From Pseudomonas sp. GM21 (GTDB lineage: Bacteria; Pseudomonadota; Gammaproteobacteria; Pseudomonadales; Pseudomonadaceae), in NCBI RefSeq assembly GCF_000282215.1, contig NZ_AKJS01000066.1, positions 40,416-104,415 on the forward strand: 64,000 nucleotides of DNA, read 5' to 3'. Made by a program: the position numbers and the translations under genes. The notes beneath the pieces were generated by a model. That model saw only the letters and a list, made by a program, of their open reading frames with translations, was not told the origin of the DNA and searched no databases. Shown piece by piece: positions 42,558-50,595 of the stretch (position 1 is its first letter; every line of letters begins with the position of its first letter).

Positions 42558-43895
42558 TTAGAGATTTTGCAGGGTATCGAGCAGGACTTTTACCTTGGTA
42601 ATTGATTCCTGATACTCAGCCTGCCATTCGGAATCGGCGACAATCCCGCCACCACCCCAGCAACACACCTGTCCATCCTTGACCAGCAAGCTGCGAATCG
42701 CGATGGAACTGTCCATCTCGCCACGCACATCCAGATACAGCAGTGACCCGCAGTACAACCCGCGCCGGGTCGGCTCCAGCTCATCAATGATCTGCATCGC
42801 ACGAATCTTCGGCGCACCGGTGATCGAGCCGCCGGGGAAGCTGCCGGCGATCAGGTCCAGCGCATCTCGCTCATCGGCCAGTTCACCGGTCACGCTGCTC
42901 ACCAGGTGATGCACATTCGGATAGCTTTCCAGGCTGAACAGCTCCGGTACCCGTACCGAGCCGATGCGGCAGGTACGGCCCAAGTCATTACGCAGCAGGT
43001 CGACAATCATCAGGTTTTCCGCACGATCCTTTGGGCTGGCCAGCAGTTCGGCGGCGTTCGCGGCATCTTCGGCAGCAGTCAGGCCGCGTGGGCGGGTGCC
43101 TTTGATCGGGCGGGTTTCCACATGACGTTCGCTGACTTTGACGAAGCGTTCCGGAGACAGGCTCAGCACCGCACCACCCTCGGGGAGGCTCTGGAAACCG
43201 GAAAAGGGTGTTGGGCAGGCGGCTCGCAGCGCGACATACGCCGACCATGGATCGCCTTTGCACTCGGCGCGGAAACGTTGGGCGAAGTTGACCTGGTAGC
43301 AGTCACCGGCCTGGATGTAGTTTTGAATACGTTCCAGCGCCTGGCGATACTCTTCGGTGCTCAGATCGGCGCTCATCGGCGTTGTCAGCTTGAAGGGTTC
43401 AAGGACTTCAGCCGTCACCTGAGTGAACAGTGTGATCAGGCGCTCGCGGCCGCTTTCAATCAACGACGGGTGAAAGACCAATTGACTGGTCTTCACGTGG
43501 TGATCGCTGATCAAGGCCCAGTCGTATATCCCGAAACGCGCGTCGGGTAAGTGCAGGTCGTCTTGCGCCTGAGTCGGCAGATGCTCCAGGTGCCGACCGA
43601 AATCGTAGCTCAGATAACCGATCAGGCCGCCGGCGAAGGGCAGTTCGTCAGGAACAGCCGCTTTACCGAGTCGTGTCAGCTGGTCGCGCAAACGTTGCAG
43701 GAAATCGCTGCCGCTTTCGTCAGGCAGCACCGCCAATTGCTCCAGCGGCCAGGCGCTGAGCAGATCAAAACGGCCACGCTCGGCATTCGGCCGGCCACTG
43801 TCGAGCAGCACGGCACCGGGAGCATGACGAATCGCCGCGAAGTACTCGGCGGGGTTGGCGCGATAAGGGAGCGGGTGTACGGAACAGGTCAACAT
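42558..43895 (-). CDS. pabB: Aminodeoxychorismate synthase component I
   Basis: Converts chorismate plus ammonia (from PabA) to 4-amino-4-deoxychorismate for folate synthesis. The 445-residue protein is a chorismate-binding enzyme. PIKGTRPRG near residue 262 carries the Lys typical of PabB rather than the PIAGT of TrpE. DLLRNDLGR, SSVTGEL and GGSITGAPKIRAM are also present. It uses chorismate from aroC in the same window and works in the same pathway as folE. It is flanked on both sides by copies of a 105-bp palindromic repeat. Confidence 0.94.
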   Translation of the reverse strand: MLTCSVHPLPYRANPAEYFAAIRHAPGAVLLDSGRPNAERGRFDLLSAWPLEQLAVLPDESGSDFLQRLRDQLTRLGKAAVPDELPFAGGLIGYLSYDFGRHLEHLPTQAQDDLHLPDARFGIYDWALISDHHVKTSQLVFHPSLIESGRERLITLFTQVTAEVLEPFKLTTPMSADLSTEEYRQALERIQNYIQAGDCYQVNFAQRFRAECKGDPWSAYVALRAACPTPFSGFQSLPEGGAVLSLSPERFVKVSERHVETRPIKGTRPRGLTAAEDAANAAELLASPKDRAENLMIVDLLRNDLGRTCRIGSVRVPELFSLESYPNVHHLVSSVTGELADERDALDLIAGSFPGGSITGAPKIRAMQIIDELEPTRRGLYCGSLLYLDVRGEMDSSIAIRSLLVKDGQVCCWGGGGIVADSEWQAEYQESITKVKVLLDTLQNL

Positions 43896-43968
43896 GGGCG
43901 GGGCAGATCAGCCATCGAGGCGGGGTGGCGATTGTAGTCCTCTGCAGGATTTGCTCCTAGAGGGGATT

Positions 43969-44073
43969 GATCGTTCCCACGCTCTGCGTGGGAATGCATC
44001 CTCTGACGCTCCGCGTCACAGGCGAACGCAGAGCGTCCGTGGCGGCGTTACCACGCAGAGCGTGGGAACGATC
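43969..44073. repeat. 105-bp palindromic repeat, copy 2
   Basis: The same layout and length as the copy at 42437-42541: outer arms ATCGTTCCCACGCTCTGCGT and inverse, inner GACGCTCCGCGTC / ACGCAGAGCGTCCG. The central parts differ between copies while the arms are conserved. Confidence 0.85.
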
Positions 44074-44084
44074 AACTATAAGGA

Positions 44085-45071
44085 TCAGCCCTCAACCGCC
44101 GGAATATGCCCAAACATTTCCTGCGTAAACGCCACTCGCTCGTTCACCGTTTCGGTAACCCCGCGAGCCTTCAATTCTTCCAGTCGCGCTTCGACCGCAT
44201 GGGTACGCAAGGTCAGGCCGCAATCGTTGGCGATTTGAATGTTCAACCCCGGCCGGGCATTGAGCTCAAGGATCAGCGGGCCTTTTTCCTGGTCAAGGAC
44301 CATATCCACGCCTATGTAACCCAGCCCGCACAGCTCATAACAGCCGGCGGCGAGTTTCATGAAACCGTCCCAGTAGGGCAGTTGCACGCCGTCGACGGCA
44401 TTGGTGGTGTCCGGGTGTTTGGTGATGATGTTGTTCAGCCACGTACCGCGCAGTGTTTCCCCGGTCGCAAGGTCGACGCCGACGCCGATGGCGCCCTGGT
44501 GCAGGTTGGCCTTGCCGCCGGATTGTCGGGTCGGCAGACGCAACATGGCCATCACCGGGTAGCCCATCAGCACAATGATGCGAATGTCCGGCACACCTTC
44601 ATAGCTGATGCTCTTGAAGATCTGGTCCGGGATCACCCGGTATTCGATCAGCGCGCGGTCGCGGTGACCGCCCAGGGAATAAAGGCCCGTGAGGATGCTG
44701 GAGACATGGTGCTCGATTTCCTCATGGCTGATGATCTTGCCGGATACCGTGCGGTAGCGGCCCTCGAAACGGTCGGCAATCACAATGATGCCGTCGCCGC
44801 CCGCGCCCTGGGCCGGTTTGATCACGAAGTCGGTGCGCCCGCCGATGATCTCGTCGAGGTTGTCGATTTCCTTCTCGGTAGAAATCACGCCATACAGTTC
44901 CGGCACGTGAATGCCGGCAGCAATGGCGCGCTCCTTGGTGATGATCTTGTCATCGACAATCGGGTACAGGCTGCGCTTGTTGTACTTGAGTACGTAGTCC
45001 GCGTTGCGCCGATTGATCCCCATGATGCCCCGGGCTTCCAGGGCCTTCCAGGTCTTCCAGAAACCGAACAT
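44085..45071 (-). CDS. RimK-like ATP-grasp ligase (alpha-L-glutamate ligase-like)
   Basis: A 328-residue ATP-grasp protein: VIKPAQGAGGDGI near residue 84 for ATP binding, a REMARK-like substrate lobe, and metal-binding ELNARPGLNIQ near 275. Annotated homologues are called alpha-L-glutamate ligase-like. It is the third gene of an operon with a membrane transglutaminase-like protein and a retropepsin-like protein, and its start overlaps the upstream stop. It is predicted to form an amide bond on an unknown acceptor; the family set has been linked to osmotic and stress tolerance. Confidence 0.88.
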   Translation of the reverse strand: MFGFWKTWKALEARGIMGINRRNADYVLKYNKRSLYPIVDDKIITKERAIAAGIHVPELYGVISTEKEIDNLDEIIGGRTDFVIKPAQGAGGDGIIVIADRFEGRYRTVSGKIISHEEIEHHVSSILTGLYSLGGHRDRALIEYRVIPDQIFKSISYEGVPDIRIIVLMGYPVMAMLRLPTRQSGGKANLHQGAIGVGVDLATGETLRGTWLNNIITKHPDTTNAVDGVQLPYWDGFMKLAAGCYELCGLGYIGVDMVLDQEKGPLILELNARPGLNIQIANDCGLTLRTHAVEARLEELKARGVTETVNERVAFTQEMFGHIPAVEG

Positions 45072-46606
45072 CAGGCGTCAGCCTTCTTCAGGAACGCCTT
45101 GAAACGCACCAGTTCGGTCAGGCGGTAACCGCGATAGCGACCCATCGCCAGCATGAAGGCCACCAGGATCAGCAGGATCGCCGGGAAGGTGAACACAAAG
45201 TACACCAGCTCCGGCACGGTCATGATCAAGTGCGCCAGGGACGCGGCGAACAGGGTGCCGATGGCCACCTTCATGGCAAAGCCCGAGCCGCGTTCTTCCC
45301 AGGTAATCGACAGGCGTTCGATGGTCATCGTCAGGATCACCATAGGGAACAGCGCCACCGACAATCCGCGCTCCAGGCCGAGTTTATGGCTGAACAGGCT
45401 GATGGCCGCAATCAGTACCACCACGAAGGTCAGTACCACCGACAGTCTCGGCAGCATCTGCAACTTCAGGTGTTCGAGGTAGGAACGCAGCGAGAGCCCC
45501 AGCGCCGTGATGATCGTAAACAATACGATACCGAAGCCGAGCTGGGTTTCGCGGAAGGCGAGGGCGATCAGCACCGGGGTAAAGGTACCGAGTGTCTGAA
45601 TGCCGATCAGGTTGCGCAGGATCAGGATCACCAGCACGCCAATCGGGATCATCACCATGATCATGAACGTCTGCTGGGTTTGCAGCGGCAGGCCATACAG
45701 CGAGTATTCAAGGAAGTTGGCGTCGGTGTTTTCATCGGTCAGCTTGGCCAGGCGAATGGCGTTCATTTCGCTGTTGTTCAGGCTGAACGTCACGCTGGCT
45801 TTTTTGCCACCATCGACCGTGATCAGGTTTTCGTCGCCGGTCCACCAGAGCAAGCGGTCGGTCGGCAGGCCTTGTTCACCGGTTTCCGGGTTGAAGTAGA
45901 GCCAGTCGGTGCCGTTGAAACTGCGCAACCACAGCTCAGGCACTTGCGGCTGGTCGGCCACCAGACGAACGGTATGGACCTTTTCCACCGGCACGTGGGC
46001 GATGGACAGGACCAGCTCGATGATTTTGGCTTTGTTCGCACTGGACGGATCGCCGGCCAGCAGCAGTTTCACATTGTCGTCGCTGAGGTTGTTGACCCGC
46101 TTGATCGCCTCGCCAATGAAGGTTTCGACGTCGGCCGAGTGCTGGCGAATCGGTGCGAGCAGGGCTTCGGCGGCGAGTTTTTCCGGGCCTTCGATCGCGA
46201 TGCTGTCGCGGAAGGTCGGGCCTTTGACTTTGGATTTTTCGCCGGAGTAACGCTTGGTCAGCACCAGGCGGTAATACAGGGTCTGGTTGCCCTTGGCCCG
46301 GCGCGCCGACCAGGTGACCTTGCGGTTGCCGTCGACACGGTTCACCGCCACGCCGTAATTATTGGAGATGAAGCTTTCGTTGAGGCTGACGAAGTCGCGG
46401 CTCAGCGGCGGCACGAACATCTGGATCTTGACCGGGTCCTTGGCACTGGCGACGAACTCGACCTTGGCGTCGATGTTCCACAAGTCGTCGGTGGCGTCTT
46501 CGGTCACGGGAATGCCGAGCACGAAGATCTGATAGGCCGTAACTGAAATGCCCAGTACCACCAGGATGGCGATCAGCATTTTCAGATGGAGGGTAAGAGA
46601 GCGCAT
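45071..46606 (-). CDS. Inactive transglutaminase fused to 7-TM domain
   Basis: A 511-residue inner-membrane protein: one N-terminal helix (about 8-28), a periplasmic transglutaminase-like domain (about 30-250) without the Cys-His-Asp triad, then seven transmembrane helices from about 310 to 495. It matches the inactive transglutaminase/7TM family that always accompanies a RimK-like ligase and a retropepsin-like protein. The stop shares a base with the ligase start, so they are coupled. It probably positions a periplasmic or membrane substrate for the neighbours. Confidence 0.87.
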   Translation of the reverse strand: MRSLTLHLKMLIAILVVLGISVTAYQIFVLGIPVTEDATDDLWNIDAKVEFVASAKDPVKIQMFVPPLSRDFVSLNESFISNNYGVAVNRVDGNRKVTWSARRAKGNQTLYYRLVLTKRYSGEKSKVKGPTFRDSIAIEGPEKLAAEALLAPIRQHSADVETFIGEAIKRVNNLSDDNVKLLLAGDPSSANKAKIIELVLSIAHVPVEKVHTVRLVADQPQVPELWLRSFNGTDWLYFNPETGEQGLPTDRLLWWTGDENLITVDGGKKASVTFSLNNSEMNAIRLAKLTDENTDANFLEYSLYGLPLQTQQTFMIMVMIPIGVLVILILRNLIGIQTLGTFTPVLIALAFRETQLGFGIVLFTIITALGLSLRSYLEHLKLQMLPRLSVVLTFVVVLIAAISLFSHKLGLERGLSVALFPMVILTMTIERLSITWEERGSGFAMKVAIGTLFAASLAHLIMTVPELVYFVFTFPAILLILVAFMLAMGRYRGYRLTELVRFKAFLKKADA

Positions 46607-46611
46607 TGGAA

Positions 46612-47148
46612 TTACTCTGCGGTATGAGCGTCGGTGGCGCAGGCGGGTTTGCCAGCAGCGTATTTAAGACTGGGGTCGACCAGCGCGTCGAAGCGTTTGA
46701 GCGCTTCGGAGCCGATCAACAACGGGTATTGGAAAGCGCTGCGGTCGGTCAGGTTCACTTCGATGCTGCGTAAAGCCGAGCCCATGCAAATGTCCAGCTC
46801 GATCACCGGACGGGCCGTGTACTTCTTGCCTTCTTCCGGGTCGTAGTCGCCGGCCCGGCGCTTGATCTTGCTGACCCGGGCCAGTGGGCGTTCGATCGGG
46901 TGCGAATGGGCGGCGTCGATGGCCAGGTAAAAGCGCACCCAGGACTCGCCATTGCGTTTGAAGCGTTTGATGTCGCGGGCACTCAGAGAAGCGGTCTTCG
47001 CTCCGGTGTCGAGTTTGGCCGCGACTTCAAGGTTGATGCCATTCAGGGACGCGTACTCGTTGAGGCCGTACACCGTCTTTTCCCCAGCCGCGGCAAAACC
47101 GGGCAGACAAAGGAGATAAAGGAATGTCGGGAAGGGCTTGAGTCTCAT
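46612..47148 (-). CDS. Exported retropepsin-like aspartic protease-family protein
   Basis: A 178-residue protein with a signal peptide (MRLKPFPTFLYLLCLPGFAAA, cut near 21) followed by a domain of the RimB/ATP-dependent zinc protease-like family. The DTGA motif at 47-50 carries the single aspartate of a retropepsin-type half-site, and LIGSEAL is a further family stretch. It is the first gene of the operon with the 7TM and ATP-grasp proteins, 5 bases upstream of the former. ATG 47146-47148 follows AGGATTT. It is predicted to cut what the ligase makes, although peptidase activity is not certain for this family. Confidence 0.8.
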   Translation of the reverse strand: MRLKPFPTFLYLLCLPGFAAAGEKTVYGLNEYASLNGINLEVAAKLDTGAKTASLSARDIKRFKRNGESWVRFYLAIDAAHSHPIERPLARVSKIKRRAGDYDPEEGKKYTARPVIELDICMGSALRSIEVNLTDRSAFQYPLLIGSEALKRFDALVDPSLKYAAGKPACATDAHTAE

Positions 47149-47361
47149 AAATCCTGGCGTGCAGCGGTCCGTACTTCGATTCAAGGCCCTGGCATTGCTG
47201 CACAAGTTCCCTCGTATGCCTGTCAGCTATTAATGACAAGCCGTGCAGATGCCACAAACAAATGCGGGCGGCATTCTAGCACGGTGGATTGATGGCGCCA
47301 GCGCTGGCAGGCGGCTATAACCCCTGTTCTGCTTTGTTATGGAGCGACTGGTTATTAGACG

Positions 47362-47446
47362 ATTGTCGACAATATCGAATTAACCTTTGACTGCGCGCCC
47401 TGTTTTCGCTAGTTTTTGCGCCATCAGCTTTCAAGGTGTCGACAAT
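47362..47446 (+). promoter_or_regulatory. Operator pair of the prp operon
   Basis: A perfect 12-bp palindrome ATTGTCGACAAT at 47362-47373 and a second TGTCGACA-centred copy (TGTCGACAAT, 47437-47446) that abuts the regulator's ATG. FCD-type GntR regulators bind short palindromes of this kind, so I infer autoregulation and control of prpBC-acnD-prpF. The remainder of 47149-47361 shows no other element. Confidence 0.65.
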
Positions 47447-48166
47447 ATGCTGGATCAACTGGATCCCCCGCTCACTACCCAAGACGATTCGGAGACACTT
47501 TCCGAAAACGTCTTTCGGCGTATTCAAGCGGCCATCGTCAAGGGCGAGATCGCCCCGGGCAGCAAGATCTCCGAGCCAGAGCTGGCGCGCATCTACGGCA
47601 TCAGCCGAGGGCCGCTGCGTGAGGCGATCCATCGCCTGGAAGGCCAGCGCCTGCTGGTGCGCGTGCCGCATGTTGGGGCGCGGGTGGTTTCGCTGAACCA
47701 TGCCGAGTTGCTGGAACTCTACGAAATCCGTGAGTCCCTGGAAGGCATGGCCTGCCGCTTGGCCGCCGAGCGTATGACCCTCGAAGAAATCGACGAACTG
47801 CGCCGTGTCCTCGAAACCCACGAACGCGATGAGGCGTTTCGGGCCGGACTGGGCTACTACCAGCAGGAAGGCGATTTCGACTTTCATTACCGAATCATCC
47901 AGGGCAGCGGCAACCGCACGCTGACCCAAATGCTCTGCGGCGAGCTGTATCAATTGGTGCGCATGTACCGCATCCAGTTTTCCACCGTACCTAATCGCCC
48001 GCACCAGGCATTTGCCGAGCACCACCGAATTCTCGATGCCATCGCCGACCGTGACGGTGAACTGGCCGAGTTGTTGATGCGCCGTCACATCGGCGCCTCC
48101 AAACGCAATATCGCCCGTCATTACCAGGACGGCGCCAACCCGACAGCCAAACGAGGTGAGTCATGA
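47447..48166 (+). CDS. prpR: GntR-family (FCD) regulator of propionate catabolism
   Basis: A 239-residue regulator: winged helix with [22 protein letters not shown] followed by [23 protein letters not shown], then an FCD ligand-binding all-helical domain with the metal-binding His/Asp pattern ([20 protein letters not shown]). It is the Pseudomonas counterpart of PrpR by position only: in enterobacteria PrpR is a different family. ATG 47447 is used; the 20-codon upstream extension would run through the operator. The stop overlaps prpB by 4 bases. Confidence 0.88.
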   Translation: MLDQLDPPLTTQDDSETLSENVFRRIQAAIVKGEIAPGSKISEPELARIYGISRGPLREAIHRLEGQRLLVRVPHVGARVVSLNHAELLELYEIRESLEGMACRLAAERMTLEEIDELRRVLETHERDEAFRAGLGYYQQEGDFDFHYRIIQGSGNRTLTQMLCGELYQLVRMYRIQFSTVPNRPHQAFAEHHRILDAIADRDGELAELLMRRHIGASKRNIARHYQDGANPTAKRGES

Positions 48167-49053
48167 GTTTGAACAAGAGCACTCCAGGCCAGCGTTTCCG
48201 CGATGCGGTCGCCAGCGAGCATCCATTGCAAGTGGTCGGCGCAATCAACGCCAACCACGCGTTGCTGGCCAAGCGCGCCGGTTTCAAGGCGATCTACCTG
48301 TCGGGTGGCGGCGTAGCTGCCGGCTCCCTCGGTTTGCCGGACCTGGGCATCACCGGCCTGGATGACGTGCTGACCGACGTGCGTCGCATCACCGACGTCT
48401 GCGACCTGCCACTGCTGGTGGACGTGGACACCGGTTTCGGTTCCTCGGCGTTCAACGTCGCCCGCACCGTGAAGTCGATGATCAAGTTCGGCGCTGCGGC
48501 GATTCACATCGAAGACCAGGTCGGCGCCAAGCGTTGCGGCCACCGCCCTAACAAAGAAATCGTTACCCAGCAGGAAATGGTCGACCGCATCAAGGCCGCA
48601 GTGGATGCGCGTACCGATGACAGCTTCGTGATCATGGCTCGTACCGATGCCCTGGCGGTCGAAGGTCTGGAATCTGCCCTGGATCGCGCTGCTGCGTGCA
48701 TCGAGGCGGGCGCCGACATGATTTTCCCGGAAGCCATCACCGAACTGGACATGTACAAGCTGTTCGCCAGCCGTGTGAAAGCGCCGATCCTGGCCAACAT
48801 CACCGAGTTCGGCGCGACGCCTCTGTACACCACCGAGCAACTCGCCGCTGTCGACGTGTCGCTGGTGCTGTACCCGCTGTCGGCCTTCCGTGCCATGAAC
48901 AAGGCGGCGGAAAACGTCTACAACGCGCTGCGCCGCGATGGCACCCAGGCGAATGTCATCGACACCATGCAGACCCGCATGGAGCTTTACGATCGCATCG
49001 ACTACCACACCTTCGAGCAGAAGCTCGATGCGTTGTTCGCCGCGAAGAAGTAA
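48163..49053 (+). CDS. prpB: 2-Methylisocitrate lyase
   Basis: Cleaves (2R,3S)-2-methylisocitrate to pyruvate and succinate, the last step of the methylcitrate cycle. The 296-residue TIM-barrel enzyme has the lyase motif KRCGH at 123-127 (catalytic Cys125), DVDTGFG metal-binding residues near 87-93 and IHIEDQ. ATG 48163 has GAGGTGA upstream and overlaps the regulator's stop (ATGA), so it is cotranscribed. Its product pyruvate links to PpsA downstream. Confidence 0.96.
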   Translation: MSLNKSTPGQRFRDAVASEHPLQVVGAINANHALLAKRAGFKAIYLSGGGVAAGSLGLPDLGITGLDDVLTDVRRITDVCDLPLLVDVDTGFGSSAFNVARTVKSMIKFGAAAIHIEDQVGAKRCGHRPNKEIVTQQEMVDRIKAAVDARTDDSFVIMARTDALAVEGLESALDRAAACIEAGADMIFPEAITELDMYKLFASRVKAPILANITEFGATPLYTTEQLAAVDVSLVLYPLSAFRAMNKAAENVYNALRRDGTQANVIDTMQTRMELYDRIDYHTFEQKLDALFAAKK

Positions 49054-49068
49054 TGAAGAACGCAACCC

Positions 49069-49190
49069 TGTAGCAGCTGCCGAGCCCGCGAGGCTGCGTT
49101 CGAGGCCGAAGGCCTCGCAAAAACTGGCGACCGTGTCTGCAGGTTTTACGACTGCTGCGCAGCCGGACGCAGGCTTCGCCAGCTGCTACA
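49069..49190. repeat. Long inverted repeat in the prpB-prpC gap
   Basis: TGTAGCAGCTGCCGAGCCCGCGAGG and the inverse ending GCAGGCTTCGCCAGCTGCTACA are arms of a palindromic intergenic repeat distinct from the REP and 105-bp families; GAGGCCGAAGGCCTC is an inner stem. It lies inside the operon, so it is probably transcribed and may set relative prpB/prpC mRNA stability. Confidence 0.7.
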
Positions 49191-49258
49191 AGTGTGCGAT
49201 GTAAATCTGAAAGAAATTGCAGATTCCCAAACAAATTCAAGAAATACTGGAGACAGCA

Positions 49259-50386
49259 ATGGCCGAAGCAAAAGTACTCAGTGGCGCCGGGCTCCGTGGC
49301 CAGGTTGCCGGGCAAACCGCACTGTCCACTGTGGGCCAATCGGGCGCAGGCCTGACCTATCGTGGCTACGACGTTCGTGAACTGGCGGCTGACGCTCAGT
49401 TCGAAGAAGTCGCTTACCTGCTGCTGTACGGCGAACTGCCGAGCAAAGCGCAACTGGCCGCTTACGTCGCCAAACTGAGCAAGCTGCGTGACCTGCCACA
49501 AGCCTTGAAAGAAGTGCTGGAACGCATCCCCGCCGACGCCCACCCGATGGACGTGATGCGTACCGGCTGCTCGTTCCTGGGCAACCTGGAACCGGAGAAC
49601 GATTTCTCCGAGCAACACGACAAGACCGACCGTCTGCTGGCCGCATTCCCGGCGATCATGACCTACTGGTATCGCTTCAGCCACGACGGCAAGCGCATCA
49701 GCTGCGTGTCTGACGAACCGTCGATCGGTGGCCATTTCCTGCACCTGCTGCACGGTGAAAAGCCGAGCGAGTTGCACGTCAAGGTGATGAACGTTTCGCT
49801 GATCCTCTACGCAGAGCACGAGTTCAACGCGTCGACGTTCACCGCACGTGTTTGCGCGTCCACCCTGTCGGATCTGTTCTCTTGCATCACCGGCGCTATC
49901 GGCTCGCTGCGTGGTCCTCTGCACGGCGGCGCCAACGAAGCAGCGATGGAAATGATCGAGCGCTTCAGCTCGCCGCAAGAGGCGATCGAAGGCACCCTCG
50001 GCATGCTTGAGCGCAAAGACAAGATCATGGGCTTCGGTCACGCGATCTATAAGGACAACGATCCGCGTAACGAAGTGATCAAGGGCTGGTCGAAAAAACT
50101 CGCTGAAGAAGTGGGCGACAAAGTCTTGTTCCCGGTCTCCGAAGCCATCGACAAAACCATGTGGGAACAAAAGAAACTGTTCCCGAACGCCGACTTCTAC
50201 CATGCCTCGGCGTACCACTTCATGGGCATTCCGACCAAGTTGTTCACACCGATTTTCGTCTGCTCGCGCCTGACCGGTTGGGCTGCCCACGTGTTCGAAC
50301 AACGTGCCAACAACCGCATCATCCGCCCGAGCGCCGAGTACACCGGCGTCGAACAGCGCAAGTTCGTGCCAATCGAACAACGCTGA
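49259..50386 (+). CDS. prpC: 2-Methylcitrate synthase
   Basis: Condenses propionyl-CoA with oxaloacetate to 2-methylcitrate. The 375-residue protein is a citrate-synthase-family enzyme with catalytic His in GPLHGGANEAA, a second His in GFGHAIYKDNDPR, and the Asp/Arg motifs near RIIRPSAEYTG. ATG 49259 has GGAG 6 nt upstream; the frame extends 14 codons further without family similarity. It is third in the prp cluster, separated from prpB by a repeat. Confidence 0.95.
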   Translation: MAEAKVLSGAGLRGQVAGQTALSTVGQSGAGLTYRGYDVRELAADAQFEEVAYLLLYGELPSKAQLAAYVAKLSKLRDLPQALKEVLERIPADAHPMDVMRTGCSFLGNLEPENDFSEQHDKTDRLLAAFPAIMTYWYRFSHDGKRISCVSDEPSIGGHFLHLLHGEKPSELHVKVMNVSLILYAEHEFNASTFTARVCASTLSDLFSCITGAIGSLRGPLHGGANEAAMEMIERFSSPQEAIEGTLGMLERKDKIMGFGHAIYKDNDPRNEVIKGWSKKLAEEVGDKVLFPVSEAIDKTMWEQKKLFPNADFYHASAYHFMGIPTKLFTPIFVCSRLTGWAAHVFEQRANNRIIRPSAEYTGVEQRKFVPIEQR

Positions 50387-50427
50387 TCTGGAGGGCACTG
50401 ACGCTGGATACTGAAGGAACCGAAAAC

Positions 50428-50526
50428 CCTGTGGGAGCGAGACCGGCTTGCCGGCGATGACGGACTGACATTCACCATTGATGTCGACGGATACACCGCT
50501 ATCGCGAGCAGGCTCGCTCCCACATT
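50428..50526 (+). repeat. Inverted REP pair
   Basis: GTGGGAGCGAGACCGGCTTGCCGGCGATG and the inverse ATCGCGAGCAGGCTCGCTCCCACA enclose about 45 bases between prpC and acnD, within the operon. Confidence 0.85.
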
Positions 50527-50595
50527 TGATCCGGTTTCAATTCAACTCCAGCGTCAGACGCCCCCTTTGTAACTACCGTGACCGAGTCCCTGACG

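Noticed and set aside
45230..46546. Plus-strand open frame of 438 codons opposite the 7TM transglutaminase gene
   Set aside because: His/Gln/Arg-rich antisense peptide; the minus-strand gene has clear family features and operon coupling.
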